DNA of 11,973 nucleotides from F1-20-MAGs119 sp041164425 (lineage in GTDB: Bacteria; Actinomycetota; Acidimicrobiia; Acidimicrobiales; Ilumatobacteraceae), in the NCBI GenBank assembly GCA_041164425.1, contig JBEAPO010000050.1, positions 1-11,973 of the forward strand, in the 5' to 3' direction. Of this stretch, positions 6,715 through 11,973 are shown piece after piece. The position numbers were made by a program, and so were the translations under genes. Positions within the stretch are counted from its first letter, which is position 1; each line of letters starts with the position of its first letter. The notes below the pieces were generated by a model, which searched no databases, was not told the origin of the DNA, and worked only from the letters and a program-made list of their open reading frames with translations.

Positions 6715-7459
6715 ACCCGACGAATCACCGGCCGGTGAGGGCGAACGCCTGCAAAAGGTGCTTGCGGCACTCGGGTGGGGAAGTCGTCGCACATGCGAAG
6801 AGTTGATCGCTGACGAGCGCGTGACGGTGAATGGAGAAGTCGCGGAATTGGGACGCCGTGTCGACCCCCTCGTCGACGTGATCGCCGTCGACGGTGTGCC
6901 CATCGGTGCGCGACCGGACCTCGTGTACTACCTGTTGAACAAACCGCGTGGCGTCATCTCGACGGCGAGTGACCCGCAGGGTCGCCCAACCGTCGTCGAC
7001 ATCGTTCCGCAGAGTCCGCGTGTGTTCCCCGTCGGCCGACTCGATGCCGAGACCGAGGGATTACTGATCCTGACCAACGATGGGGACCTGACGCACTTCC
7101 TCACGCACCCGAGCAAGGGCGTCGACAAGGAGTACGTCGTCTTGTTGCGCGGCGGGCCGCGGTTGACCGACGGTCAACTGCGCAAGTTGCGTGACGGGGT
7201 CGAACTGGAAGACGGACCGACTGCCCCGGCAAAGGTCGGCCAGCGCAGCGATTCGACGGTCTCGATCACGATTCATGAGGGTCGCAACCGACAGGTGCGA
7301 CGAATGTTCGAAGCGATCGGCCACGACGTCGAGCGACTGGTGCGGACACGAATCGGACCGATCACCGACACGAGGTTGAAACCAGGGACATGGCGAGAAT
7401 TGTCACTCGCCGAGCGGAAGGCGTTAATCGAAGCGATGGCGGGCGATGGTCGTCGCTAG
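6692..7459 (+). CDS. rluB: Pseudouridine synthase of the RluB/RsuA family
   Basis: Enzymes of this family convert a specific uridine in rRNA (helix 69/90 region of 23S for RluB, 16S for RsuA) to pseudouridine. The 255-residue protein has an N-terminal S4 RNA-binding domain (about 18-65: ERLQKVLAALGWGSRRTCEELI) and then the catalytic domain. It includes YYLLNKPRGVIST (79-91), the catalytic Asp118 in GRLDAETEGLLILTNDG and GRNRQVRRMFEAIGH (197-211). The start at 6692 overlaps scpB by 23 nt and has a fair Shine-Dalgarno sequence. The place after scpB matches Rv1711 and many Gram-positive genomes. RluB is inferred from this synteny; the target nucleotide cannot be read from the sequence. The TAG stop forms the first three bases of the tyrA -10 box. 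Confidence 0.93.
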   Translation: MRQPPTTEPDESPAGEGERLQKVLAALGWGSRRTCEELIADERVTVNGEVAELGRRVDPLVDVIAVDGVPIGARPDLVYYLLNKPRGVISTASDPQGRPTVVDIVPQSPRVFPVGRLDAETEGLLILTNDGDLTHFLTHPSKGVDKEYVVLLRGGPRLTDGQLRKLRDGVELEDGPTAPAKVGQRSDSTVSITIHEGRNRQVRRMFEAIGHDVERLVRTRIGPITDTRLKPGTWRELSLAERKALIEAMAGDGRR

Positions 7460-7462
7460 CGT
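7457..7462 (+). promoter_or_regulatory. Leaderless -10 box of tyrA (TAGCGT)
   Basis: TAGCGT, whose TAG is the rluB stop codon, is followed by CTCGGG and the GTG at 7469. The 6-nt spacing puts the predicted transcript start on the GTG. It suggests that tyrA-aroA is its own unit rather than only a read-through from scpAB-rluB. Confidence 0.42.
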
Positions 7463-7468
7463 CTCGGG

Positions 7469-8533
7469 GTGATGGCTACGGATGCGATTCAGCGCAGTGC
7501 GAATGTCGTCGGTCTGGGATTGATCGGAGGGTCGATCGCCGCGCGGCTGGTCGAGGCGGGATGGCGTGTGCAGGGCACGGACCCGCACCCGGGACGTCTG
7601 GAGTCGGCCGTCGAACGCGGCATCGTGTCGGCCCCGGGTCTCGACGCGGATGCGGAAATCACTTTCGTTGCGGTTCCCGTGCTGCAGCTGCGTGTGGAAG
7701 TTGAAGCCGCTCTCGCGGCGACGACCGGTGTCGTCACCGACGTGGGAAGTGTGAAAGGCCCGCTCGTCGACGGCATAGCCAACCCGCGCTTCATCGGGGG
7801 GCACCCGATGGCGGGTTCCGAACTCGACGGACTCGACGGGGCCGATTCGACGTTGTTCGAGGGCGCGACTTGGATACTCACTCCGAATTCCGACACGCCC
7901 GACGCCGTGTTTGCGCTCGCCGCCGGGGTTGCCAATCAATTGGGCGCCAACGTCCTCGCATTGTCGGCCGACGATCATGACAGGCTGATCGCGGTTGTCA
8001 GCCACGTTCCGCATCTCACCGCCGCGACCTTGATGACCCTCGCAGACCGTCGATCCGAAGAGCACGCGTCGTTGCTGCGCATGGCAGCCGGTGGCTTTCG
8101 CGACATGACCCGCATCGCGTCGAGTAAGCCGGGTATTTGGCTCGACATCTGCCGCGCCAACCGTGACGCGATCGTGGCAACCCTCGACGACTTCATTGCC
8201 GGCCTCATCGACCTGCGCGGCACCGTCGACAAAGAGGACACAGCGGGCCTCGAACGGCTGTTGCTCCGCGCGCGCGAAGCCCGAAGCAACCTGCCCGCCC
8301 GGGTGCGATCCCTCGAAGATGCAGTCGAGGTCCGGATTCCAATTCCCGACAGGCCGGGCTCGGCGGCCGAGATCTTCACACTGGCAGCCGAGTTGAACGT
8401 GAACCTCGCCAACTTCGAGGTCGTGCACTCGGCCGAGGGTGATCGGGGCATCGCCGTGGTGCTCGTCGAGGCGGGGCAGGTCGAGCTGTTGCGGGGTGGC
8501 CTCATCGCTCGCGGTTTCAAACCGGGTAGGTGA
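7469..8533 (+). CDS. tyrA: Prephenate dehydrogenase with C-terminal ACT domain
   Basis: TyrA oxidatively decarboxylates prephenate to 4-hydroxyphenylpyruvate with NAD, on the way to tyrosine. The 354-residue protein has a Rossmann start VVGLGLIGGS (13-22), with glycines 15, 17 and 20, then DVGSVK (91-96) and the prephenate-site motif GGHPMAGSE (110-118). The helical domain includes VSHVPHLTAA (177-186) and GGFRDMTRIA (208-217). The C-terminus from about 287 (VEVRIPIPDRPGSAAEIFTLAAEL) looks like an ACT domain, so feedback by an aromatic amino acid is plausible. GTG 7469 is chosen because of the -10 box exactly 6 nt upstream. ATG 7472 is the alternative and changes one residue. Arogenate as the substrate cannot be ruled out. 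The stop overlaps the aroA start by 4 nt. Confidence 0.95.
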   Translation: MMATDAIQRSANVVGLGLIGGSIAARLVEAGWRVQGTDPHPGRLESAVERGIVSAPGLDADAEITFVAVPVLQLRVEVEAALAATTGVVTDVGSVKGPLVDGIANPRFIGGHPMAGSELDGLDGADSTLFEGATWILTPNSDTPDAVFALAAGVANQLGANVLALSADDHDRLIAVVSHVPHLTAATLMTLADRRSEEHASLLRMAAGGFRDMTRIASSKPGIWLDICRANRDAIVATLDDFIAGLIDLRGTVDKEDTAGLERLLLRAREARSNLPARVRSLEDAVEVRIPIPDRPGSAAEIFTLAAELNVNLANFEVVHSAEGDRGIAVVLVEAGQVELLRGGLIARGFKPGR

Positions 8534-9831
8534 TCGTCATCGCGCGTGACATCGACGTCTTTGGTGCGCCGGTCGACTGCACCGTCGCGGTGCCAGGTTC
8601 CAAGAGCATCGCGAACCGCGCTCTCGTCTGTGCTGCCTTCGCTGGAGGTGGCACGATCGTCTCTAACGTTCCCGACGGGGACGACTCGGTTGCAATGGTT
8701 CGAGGCCTTCGATCGCTCGGTGTCGAAGTTGTCGACAACGGTGACGGGGTGGTTCGGTTCGATTCGGGACTTGACTTGGAGCCTTCCGGTGCCGTACGTG
8801 TCGAGGCGGGTCTGGCAGGTACGACATCACGCTTCCTCACTGCAGTGTGCGCACTACGGTCAGCCGGAGCGGTGATCGACGGCGGTGAAGCGTTGCGTGG
8901 TCGACCGATGGCCGACCTGCACAATGCCCTGGCGGCGTTGGGTGCACACGTCAACCCGCTTGGACAATCGGGCCATCTTCCCGTCGAAGTGTCAGCCGCC
9001 GGTATCCGTGGGGGAGAGATCGAGATTCCGGGCGGGGTCTCCAGTCAGTTTGCGACGGCGTTGTTGCTGGTGGCTCCATATCTGCGCGGTGGTTTGCGAC
9101 TCATCGTGGCGGGTGAGAGAGTTTCTGATTCGTATCTCGAGATGACCGTCGAGGTGATGCGTGATTTCGGCATAGATGTGGCGATGAACGACGCCGCGCG
9201 CGGCAGGGTCTATACCGTTCCGGAAGGTCGATATGTTCCGCGCTACTACGAGGTAGAACCCGATGCATCGTCGGCCTCATATCCGATGGCTCTTGCGGCC
9301 GTCTGCGGCGGATCGGTCACCATTCCGAACCTGACCGTCGACTCGTTGCAGGGTGATGTCGTCTTTGTCGACATACTGGAAGAAATGGGTTGTCGCGTCG
9401 AGCGAGGCCTCACCTCAATCAGTGTGCACCGTGATCTCGATCAGCCGTTGCGTGGAATCGACATCGACATGGTCGATGCGTCGGATCTCGTGCCCACCGT
9501 GGCCGTCGTCGCACTGTTTGCCGCGGAAGGTTCGCGGATTCGCGGTGTCGGGTTCATCCGCACGAAGGAAAGTGATCGTCTGGGTGATCTCGCCCGCGAG
9601 CTCACGAAATGTGGCGCAACCGTGGCCGAGTCCGACGACGGTCTGGTCATTCAGCCCACGGCTCTCAGCGGCGCCCACCTCGCCACGCACCACGATCATC
9701 GTCTTGCAATGAGTTTCGCCGTTCTCGCGGGACGCATCTCGGGCGTGTCGATCGATGACCCCGCAGTGGTGTCGAAGAGTTGGCCGGGGTTCTGGTCGGT
9801 GCGCGACGCCATGCGTGCCACGGGCTCCTGA
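8530..9831 (+). CDS. aroA: 3-phosphoshikimate 1-carboxyvinyltransferase (EPSP synthase)
   Basis: AroA transfers the enolpyruvyl group of PEP to shikimate 3-phosphate, the penultimate step to chorismate. The 433-residue length is standard. Visible active-site residues are Lys25, Ser26 and Arg30 in PGSKSIANRAL, Gly97 and Arg101 in GLAGTTSRF, Arg125 in RGRPMADL, Ser171, Ser172 and Gln173 in GVSSQFATA, Asp319 in VDASDLVP, Lys346, Glu347 and Arg350 in RTKESDRL, the DHR triplet at 389-391, and Lys416. The GTG start sits in GTGA with the tyrA stop, so the two are coupled. The two genes act at linked steps (chorismate, prephenate, tyrosine). cmk, which often follows in related genomes, is absent here; an AlkA-type gene converges 4 nt downstream. 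Confidence 0.97.
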   Translation: MIVIARDIDVFGAPVDCTVAVPGSKSIANRALVCAAFAGGGTIVSNVPDGDDSVAMVRGLRSLGVEVVDNGDGVVRFDSGLDLEPSGAVRVEAGLAGTTSRFLTAVCALRSAGAVIDGGEALRGRPMADLHNALAALGAHVNPLGQSGHLPVEVSAAGIRGGEIEIPGGVSSQFATALLLVAPYLRGGLRLIVAGERVSDSYLEMTVEVMRDFGIDVAMNDAARGRVYTVPEGRYVPRYYEVEPDASSASYPMALAAVCGGSVTIPNLTVDSLQGDVVFVDILEEMGCRVERGLTSISVHRDLDQPLRGIDIDMVDASDLVPTVAVVALFAAEGSRIRGVGFIRTKESDRLGDLARELTKCGATVAESDDGLVIQPTALSGAHLATHHDHRLAMSFAVLAGRISGVSIDDPAVVSKSWPGFWSVRDAMRATGS

Positions 9832-9835
9832 TTTG

Positions 9836-10732
9836 TCAGTACGCGCGGATGTCGATGTTGCGGCGACGGGGCCCGAACTTAGGCGCGGCGACACCGCCGA
9901 GGGCCAACCACGAGAGCACACGGCCCCTGTTGCCCGCGTAGGGCGATAGCGCAGCGAGCATCTCCTCGTCGGTGCCACGTGGACGACCCGTGAGGGCGTG
10001 CGCCACGACGTTCTTCAGATGGAAGTCACCCACCGCGACCGCATCGGGGCTGCCGAGAGCCTCGGCCTCGACGAGTGCGCGGGTCCATGGACCGAATCTC
10101 GGGACATCGGCGACGAGTCGACGCAGTGCGACCTCCGGGTCGACGTGGTGCCGGCCCGGGCGGTGAAAGACCCGTGCAATGGCGATGAGCGTGCGCGCAC
10201 GCGCCTCTTCGATGCCGAACCGATGCAGTTGGTACGGGGACATTTGCGCGAGAGTGGCGGGATCGGGTGGTGCGAGAAGCGTGCCGACGGGGGTGTCGAC
10301 GGCGCTCGACGCCGAGCGACACAGTCGGACCCACTGGCTCATCGCCTCGGCGGCGGTGATGCGCTGGCCGAGAGTCGCCGTGAGGGCAGCCTTGTAGACA
10401 TCGGCCGACGCGCCGACACGCAGCCCGCCAAAGTCCCGTTGGAGGCGCGCAACGATGTCGTGGGCGGGCGTGAGGGCGACGAATTGGTCGCGTTGACCGA
10501 GGGGATCGGGCCGTCGCTCGCGAATGGTGAATTCTCCGGCGCCGCCAAAAGAGACACCGGTGACGGATGCGTCGACCCAGCCCGGCCCGGCCGGAGTTAC
10601 GGAAGCCATGACGACTCGGGTGCCATGGAGGCGAGTGGTGGGATCGAGTGCCCCGAACCTGAAGACCCCAAGCGTGTGGCTCAGCGTGCGCACATCGGCG
10701 AGCGCGCGGGGCTGGGATTCGAGTGCGGTCAT
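9836..10732 (-). CDS. DNA-3-methyladenine glycosylase II-like protein (HhH-GPD family)
   Basis: Enzymes of this type excise alkylated bases such as 3-methyladenine, starting base excision repair. The 298-residue protein has an AlkA-like N-terminal region (about 9-90) and an HhH-GPD core. The core has SADVYKAALTATLGQRITAAEAM (109-131, with the family-typical GQR), a degenerate helix-hairpin-helix at ADVPRFGPWTRALV (208-221) and the catalytic Asp236 in AVAVGDFHLKN. It ends with a late helix like AlkA (MLAALSPYAGNRGRVLSWLAL, 258-278). The start is ATG at 10732, with TAACAT 7 nt upstream; the longer open frame upstream crosses the divergent DUF5522 and phosphoribosyltransferase genes and is not real. 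AlkA-type is likely; the precise substrate range is unknown. It does not resemble the Ada-fused AlkA form. Confidence 0.88.
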   Translation of the reverse strand: MTALESQPRALADVRTLSHTLGVFRFGALDPTTRLHGTRVVMASVTPAGPGWVDASVTGVSFGGAGEFTIRERRPDPLGQRDQFVALTPAHDIVARLQRDFGGLRVGASADVYKAALTATLGQRITAAEAMSQWVRLCRSASSAVDTPVGTLLAPPDPATLAQMSPYQLHRFGIEEARARTLIAIARVFHRPGRHHVDPEVALRRLVADVPRFGPWTRALVEAEALGSPDAVAVGDFHLKNVVAHALTGRPRGTDEEMLAALSPYAGNRGRVLSWLALGGVAAPKFGPRRRNIDIRAY

Positions 10733-10739
10733 CGCGGCG

Positions 10740-10745
10740 ATGTTA
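10740..10745 (-). promoter_or_regulatory. Leaderless -10 box of the AlkA-like gene (TAACAT)
   Basis: On the minus strand, TAACAT is followed by 7 nt (CGCCGCG) and the ATG start at 10732. No Shine-Dalgarno sequence is seen. The divergent gap to the next gene is only 45 bp. Confidence 0.48.
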
Positions 10746-10764
10746 GGTGACGGGTGTGTTTCAG

Positions 10765-10770
10765 TAGGTT
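10765..10770 (+). promoter_or_regulatory. Leaderless -10 box of the DUF5522 gene (TAGGTT)
   Basis: TAGGTT is followed by GACCAGC (7 nt) and GTG 10778. The same TAGGTTGA octamer recurs before the phosphoribosyltransferase gene. Confidence 0.47.
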
Positions 10771-10777
10771 GACCAGC

Positions 10778-11017
10778 GTGGTCGAACGGTATGCACCCTT
10801 GCGCGCCGACCATGTCGACCACCCACTGCCGCAGCGACTGCCGCACGACACCGTCATGGTGGAAAGAATTCTCAGTGCGCATCGCACCGCTGTCGACAGG
10901 GGAGACCCCGTCTACATCGACCCACTTACAAAGCGCAGCGTGATGACATCGGTCTTCCTCGCCTCGCGGGCGCGGTGCTGTTCGAGCGGCTGCCGACATT
11001 GTCCGTACGAACCGTGA
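10778..11017 (+). CDS. Small Cys-rich DUF5522-like protein
   Basis: A 79-residue protein of unknown function. The recognisable part is the C-terminus: DPVYIDPLTKRSVMTSVFLASRARCCSSGCRHCPYEP (about 43-79). It fits the small conserved family I know as DUF5522, which ends in a CC-x3-C-x2-C-PY pattern and has homologues in bacteria and in eukaryotes. The cysteines are Cys67, Cys68, Cys72 and Cys75, with His74 between; a metal or Fe-S site is possible but unproven. The N-terminal 30 residues are variable in look. GTG 10778 is chosen for its -10 box; GTG 10754 in the same frame would overlap that box. It lies between a DNA glycosylase gene and a phosphoribosyltransferase gene, 32 bp ahead of the latter. 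No signal peptide or membrane segment is seen. Confidence 0.82.
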   Translation: MVERYAPLRADHVDHPLPQRLPHDTVMVERILSAHRTAVDRGDPVYIDPLTKRSVMTSVFLASRARCCSSGCRHCPYEP

Positions 11018-11028
11018 ACGACTAGGTT
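10999..11028 (+). promoter_or_regulatory. Promoter of the phosphoribosyltransferase gene
   Basis: TTGTCC (10999-11004) as -35 and TAGGTT (11023-11028) as -10 are separated by 18 nt. Transcription would start near 11035 and give a leader of about 15 nt, just enough to hold the Shine-Dalgarno sequence. The -35 lies inside the DUF5522 coding end. Confidence 0.45.
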
Positions 11029-11036
11029 GAGCGCAA

Positions 11037-11044
11037 AGAGGGAG
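11037..11044 (+). promoter_or_regulatory. Ribosome binding site of the phosphoribosyltransferase gene
   Basis: AGAGGGAG ends 5 nt before GTG 11050, which makes this GTG more likely than GTG 11044 in the same frame. Confidence 0.6.
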
Positions 11045-11053
11045 TGTGTGTGT
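11044..11053 (+). repeat. Dinucleotide (GT)5 run at the phosphoribosyltransferase start
   Basis: Five GT units join the Shine-Dalgarno sequence to the start codon and create GTG triplets at 11044, 11046, 11048 and 11050. Only 11044 and 11050 are in the coding frame. A change of one unit would alter the Shine-Dalgarno to start spacing or expose an out-of-frame GTG. Confidence 0.7.
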
Positions 11054-11547
11054 CTGAACAGCGCGAAATTCTGACGTGGGACGGTTTCGGAGAAGCCTCG
11101 CGGGACATCGCTCGCGACATCGCGCGTTCGGGTTACGACCCCGACATGATCCTCGCCATCGCCCGCGGGGGGCTTTTTCTCGCCGGTGCACTCGGGTACG
11201 CGCTTTCGGTCAAGAACACTTACACCATGAACGTCGAGTTCTACACCGACGTTGACGAACGCCTCGACATGCCGATGATCCTGCCACCAGTTCCCGACTT
11301 CGTCGACGTGCGTGACGCGAAGATTCTCATCGTCGACGATGTGGCCGACACCGGCCACACCCTGAAGCTCGTCCAAGAGTTCTGCGAAGGAAGAGTCGCC
11401 GAATCGCGGGTCGCGGCACTGTACGAAAAGCCGCACTCTGTGGTGCGTTGTGACTATGTGTGGAAGCGCACCGACATGTGGATCAACTTCCCATGGAGCG
11501 ACAAAGACCCCATCGTCAAGAGGCAAGGGGCGGCGCGAGACGCCTAA
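11050..11547 (+). CDS. Phosphoribosyltransferase, probably purine-type (xanthine/guanine-like)
   Basis: The protein belongs to the PRPP-dependent phosphoribosyltransferases, which join a base to ribose 5-phosphate in salvage. It has 165 residues. The PRPP-binding motif ILIVDDVADTGHT is at 92-104, preceded by a typical ILAIARGGLFLAGAL (34-48). The tail YEKPHS (125-130) and WINFPWS (144-150) resemble short bacterial proteins of the COG2236 or xanthine-guanine type. The substrate base cannot be set from sequence; a role other than purine salvage is possible. GTG 11050 is used for its Shine-Dalgarno spacing. The last residues (AARDA) and TAA stop lie in the first copy of a 28-bp tandem repeat. 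It has its own promoter behind the DUF5522 gene. Confidence 0.9.
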   Translation: MSEQREILTWDGFGEASRDIARDIARSGYDPDMILAIARGGLFLAGALGYALSVKNTYTMNVEFYTDVDERLDMPMILPPVPDFVDVRDAKILIVDDVADTGHTLKLVQEFCEGRVAESRVAALYEKPHSVVRCDYVWKRTDMWINFPWSDKDPIVKRQGAARDA

Positions 11548-11604
11548 TAGATAAAGTGCGGCGCGAGACGCCTAATAAATACGGCGCGGCGCGAGACGCG
11601 TAAT
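11530..11604. repeat. 28-bp tandem repeat, about 2.7 copies, between the convergent gene ends
   Basis: Copies begin at 11530, 11558 and 11586, exactly 28 nt apart, each starting GCGGCGCGAGACGC. Copies 1 and 2 then share CTAATA; copy 3 reads GTAAT and ends at the last base before the gdpD-like stop region. Each copy can fold a 4-bp GC stem: GGCG-CGAGA-CGCC in copies 1 and 2, CGCG-AGA-CGCG in copy 3. AT-rich spacers follow. Copy 1 encodes the end and TAA stop of the phosphoribosyltransferase, and copy 3 overlaps the minus-strand stop at 11604. It may act as a terminator cluster or may be a recent slippage duplication. Confidence 0.85.
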
Positions 11605-11973
11605 CACCAACGATCGCGGCCGACGAGGACGTCGCGGAGGATCGTTGGTTTGTCGGTCATGATGCCGTCCGCACCGCGATCGAGAAGTTCGTGCATCTGG
11701 TTGGGATCGTCGATCGTCCAGTAGTGCACGTGTAATCCTGACTCGTGCGCGATGTCTATGAACCGCTGCGAGTGGAGGGGGATCGGTCCCTGTTTCGGGG
11801 GAATTTGGACCGCATAGACGGCATCGGGAAATCGGATTGACCGGCCGATTGAAACGGCGAGTCGCAGACGGGCAACTCCCTGCGGGCCGAGCGAGGTTGC
11901 AACTTCGGGACCGAGCTCGGCCCGCAATGTTCTCAGTCGGCGGTCGCTGAACGACCCGAGACACACGCGGTCG
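11604..11973 (-). CDS. Glycerophosphodiester phosphodiesterase, C-terminal part (5' end outside window)
   Basis: The enzyme hydrolyses glycerophosphodiesters from phospholipid turnover to glycerol 3-phosphate and an alcohol. The visible 122 residues or so run from DRVCLGSFSDRRLRTLRAEL through VHYWTIDDPNQMHELLDRGADGIMTDKPTILRDVL to the stop. The WTIDDP and GADGIMTDKP stretches are the classic C-terminal signatures of the PI-PLC-like TIM-barrel GDPD family. The catalytic His pair and metal ligands lie in the missing N-terminal part, so activity and a signal peptide cannot be judged. The frame stays open to the window edge; an internal GTG at 11966 is unlikely to be the true start. Its stop touches the tandem repeat, and it converges on the phosphoribosyltransferase gene. 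Confidence 0.93.
   Translation of the reverse strand, partial: DRVCLGSFSDRRLRTLRAELGPEVATSLGPQGVARLRLAVSIGRSIRFPDAVYAVQIPPKQGPIPLHSQRFIDIAHESGLHVHYWTIDDPNQMHELLDRGADGIMTDKPTILRDVLVGRDRW

Noticed and set aside
683..9831. A hidden defence, toxin-antitoxin or mobile system in the window
   Set aside because: Both strands are filled by recognised housekeeping genes with normal lengths; there are no integrase remnants other than the conserved XerD, no terminal repeats and no target-site duplications.
9828..9839. CTGA-TTTG-TCAG hairpin between aroA and the AlkA-like gene as a terminator
   Set aside because: Any two convergent TGA stops give TGA...TCA complementarity, and only one extra base pair supports the stem.
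9998..10750. 250-codon plus-strand frame opposite the AlkA-like gene
   Set aside because: The minus-strand product has the GQR, helix-hairpin-helix and catalytic Asp features, while this frame shows low-complexity Arg/Gly/Ala sequence only.
10733..11191. Upstream extension of the AlkA-like frame to 451 codons
   Set aside because: The added part crosses two divergent plus-strand genes and has no domain; the start at 10732 has a -10 box 7 nt upstream and begins the AlkA-like homology.

Overview
The window is ordinary chromosome from a high-GC actinomycete-like bacterium. The order recN, pyrG, a Nudix ADP-ribose pyrophosphatase, xerD, then scpA, scpB and rluB matches the core segment of Mycobacterium tuberculosis from Rv1696 to Rv1711. 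GTG starts, weak or missing Shine-Dalgarno sequences and TANNNT boxes placed directly before start codons also fit Actinomycetota. Very frequent GTCGAN/CTCGAN codon pairs and the loss of some actinobacterial neighbours make a deep-branching class such as Acidimicrobiia plausible, but this is an inference and 16S or whole-genome data would be needed to confirm it.

Layout. Positions 3-596: 3' end of recN (DNA repair). 683-4249: a compact plus-strand run of pyrG (CTP synthase), a Nudix hydrolase, a XerD-type recombinase and a small HD-domain protein, with 14-nt gaps or overlaps. 4254-5240: trpS on the minus strand, converging on the HD gene. 5291-7459: scpA-scpB-rluB (condensin accessory subunits and a pseudouridine synthase). 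7469-9831: tyrA-aroA (tyrosine and chorismate pathway), overlapping by 4 nt. 9836-10732: an AlkA-type DNA glycosylase on the minus strand. 10778-11017: a 79-residue Cys-rich DUF5522-like protein. 11050-11547: a phosphoribosyltransferase. 11604 to the end: the C-terminal part of a glycerophosphodiester phosphodiesterase on the minus strand. No tRNA, rRNA, CRISPR, insertion sequence or prophage was seen, and no gap without a gene exceeds about 90 bases.

How the genes work together. The window carries chromosome maintenance (recN, xerD, scpA, scpB, an AlkA-like glycosylase), nucleotide metabolism (pyrG, Nudix, phosphoribosyltransferase), aromatic amino acid synthesis and charging (tyrA, aroA, trpS) and RNA modification (rluB).

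The most informative non-coding pattern is a TANNNT hexamer ending exactly 6 or 7 nt before the start codon of five genes that each begin a transcription unit (trpS, scpA, tyrA, the AlkA-like glycosylase and the DUF5522 gene). This is the classic geometry of leaderless transcription. Genes inside operons lack it. A second oddity is a 28-bp tandem repeat spanning the phosphoribosyltransferase stop codon and the start of the converging phosphodiesterase end. I found no convincing undescribed multi-gene system.
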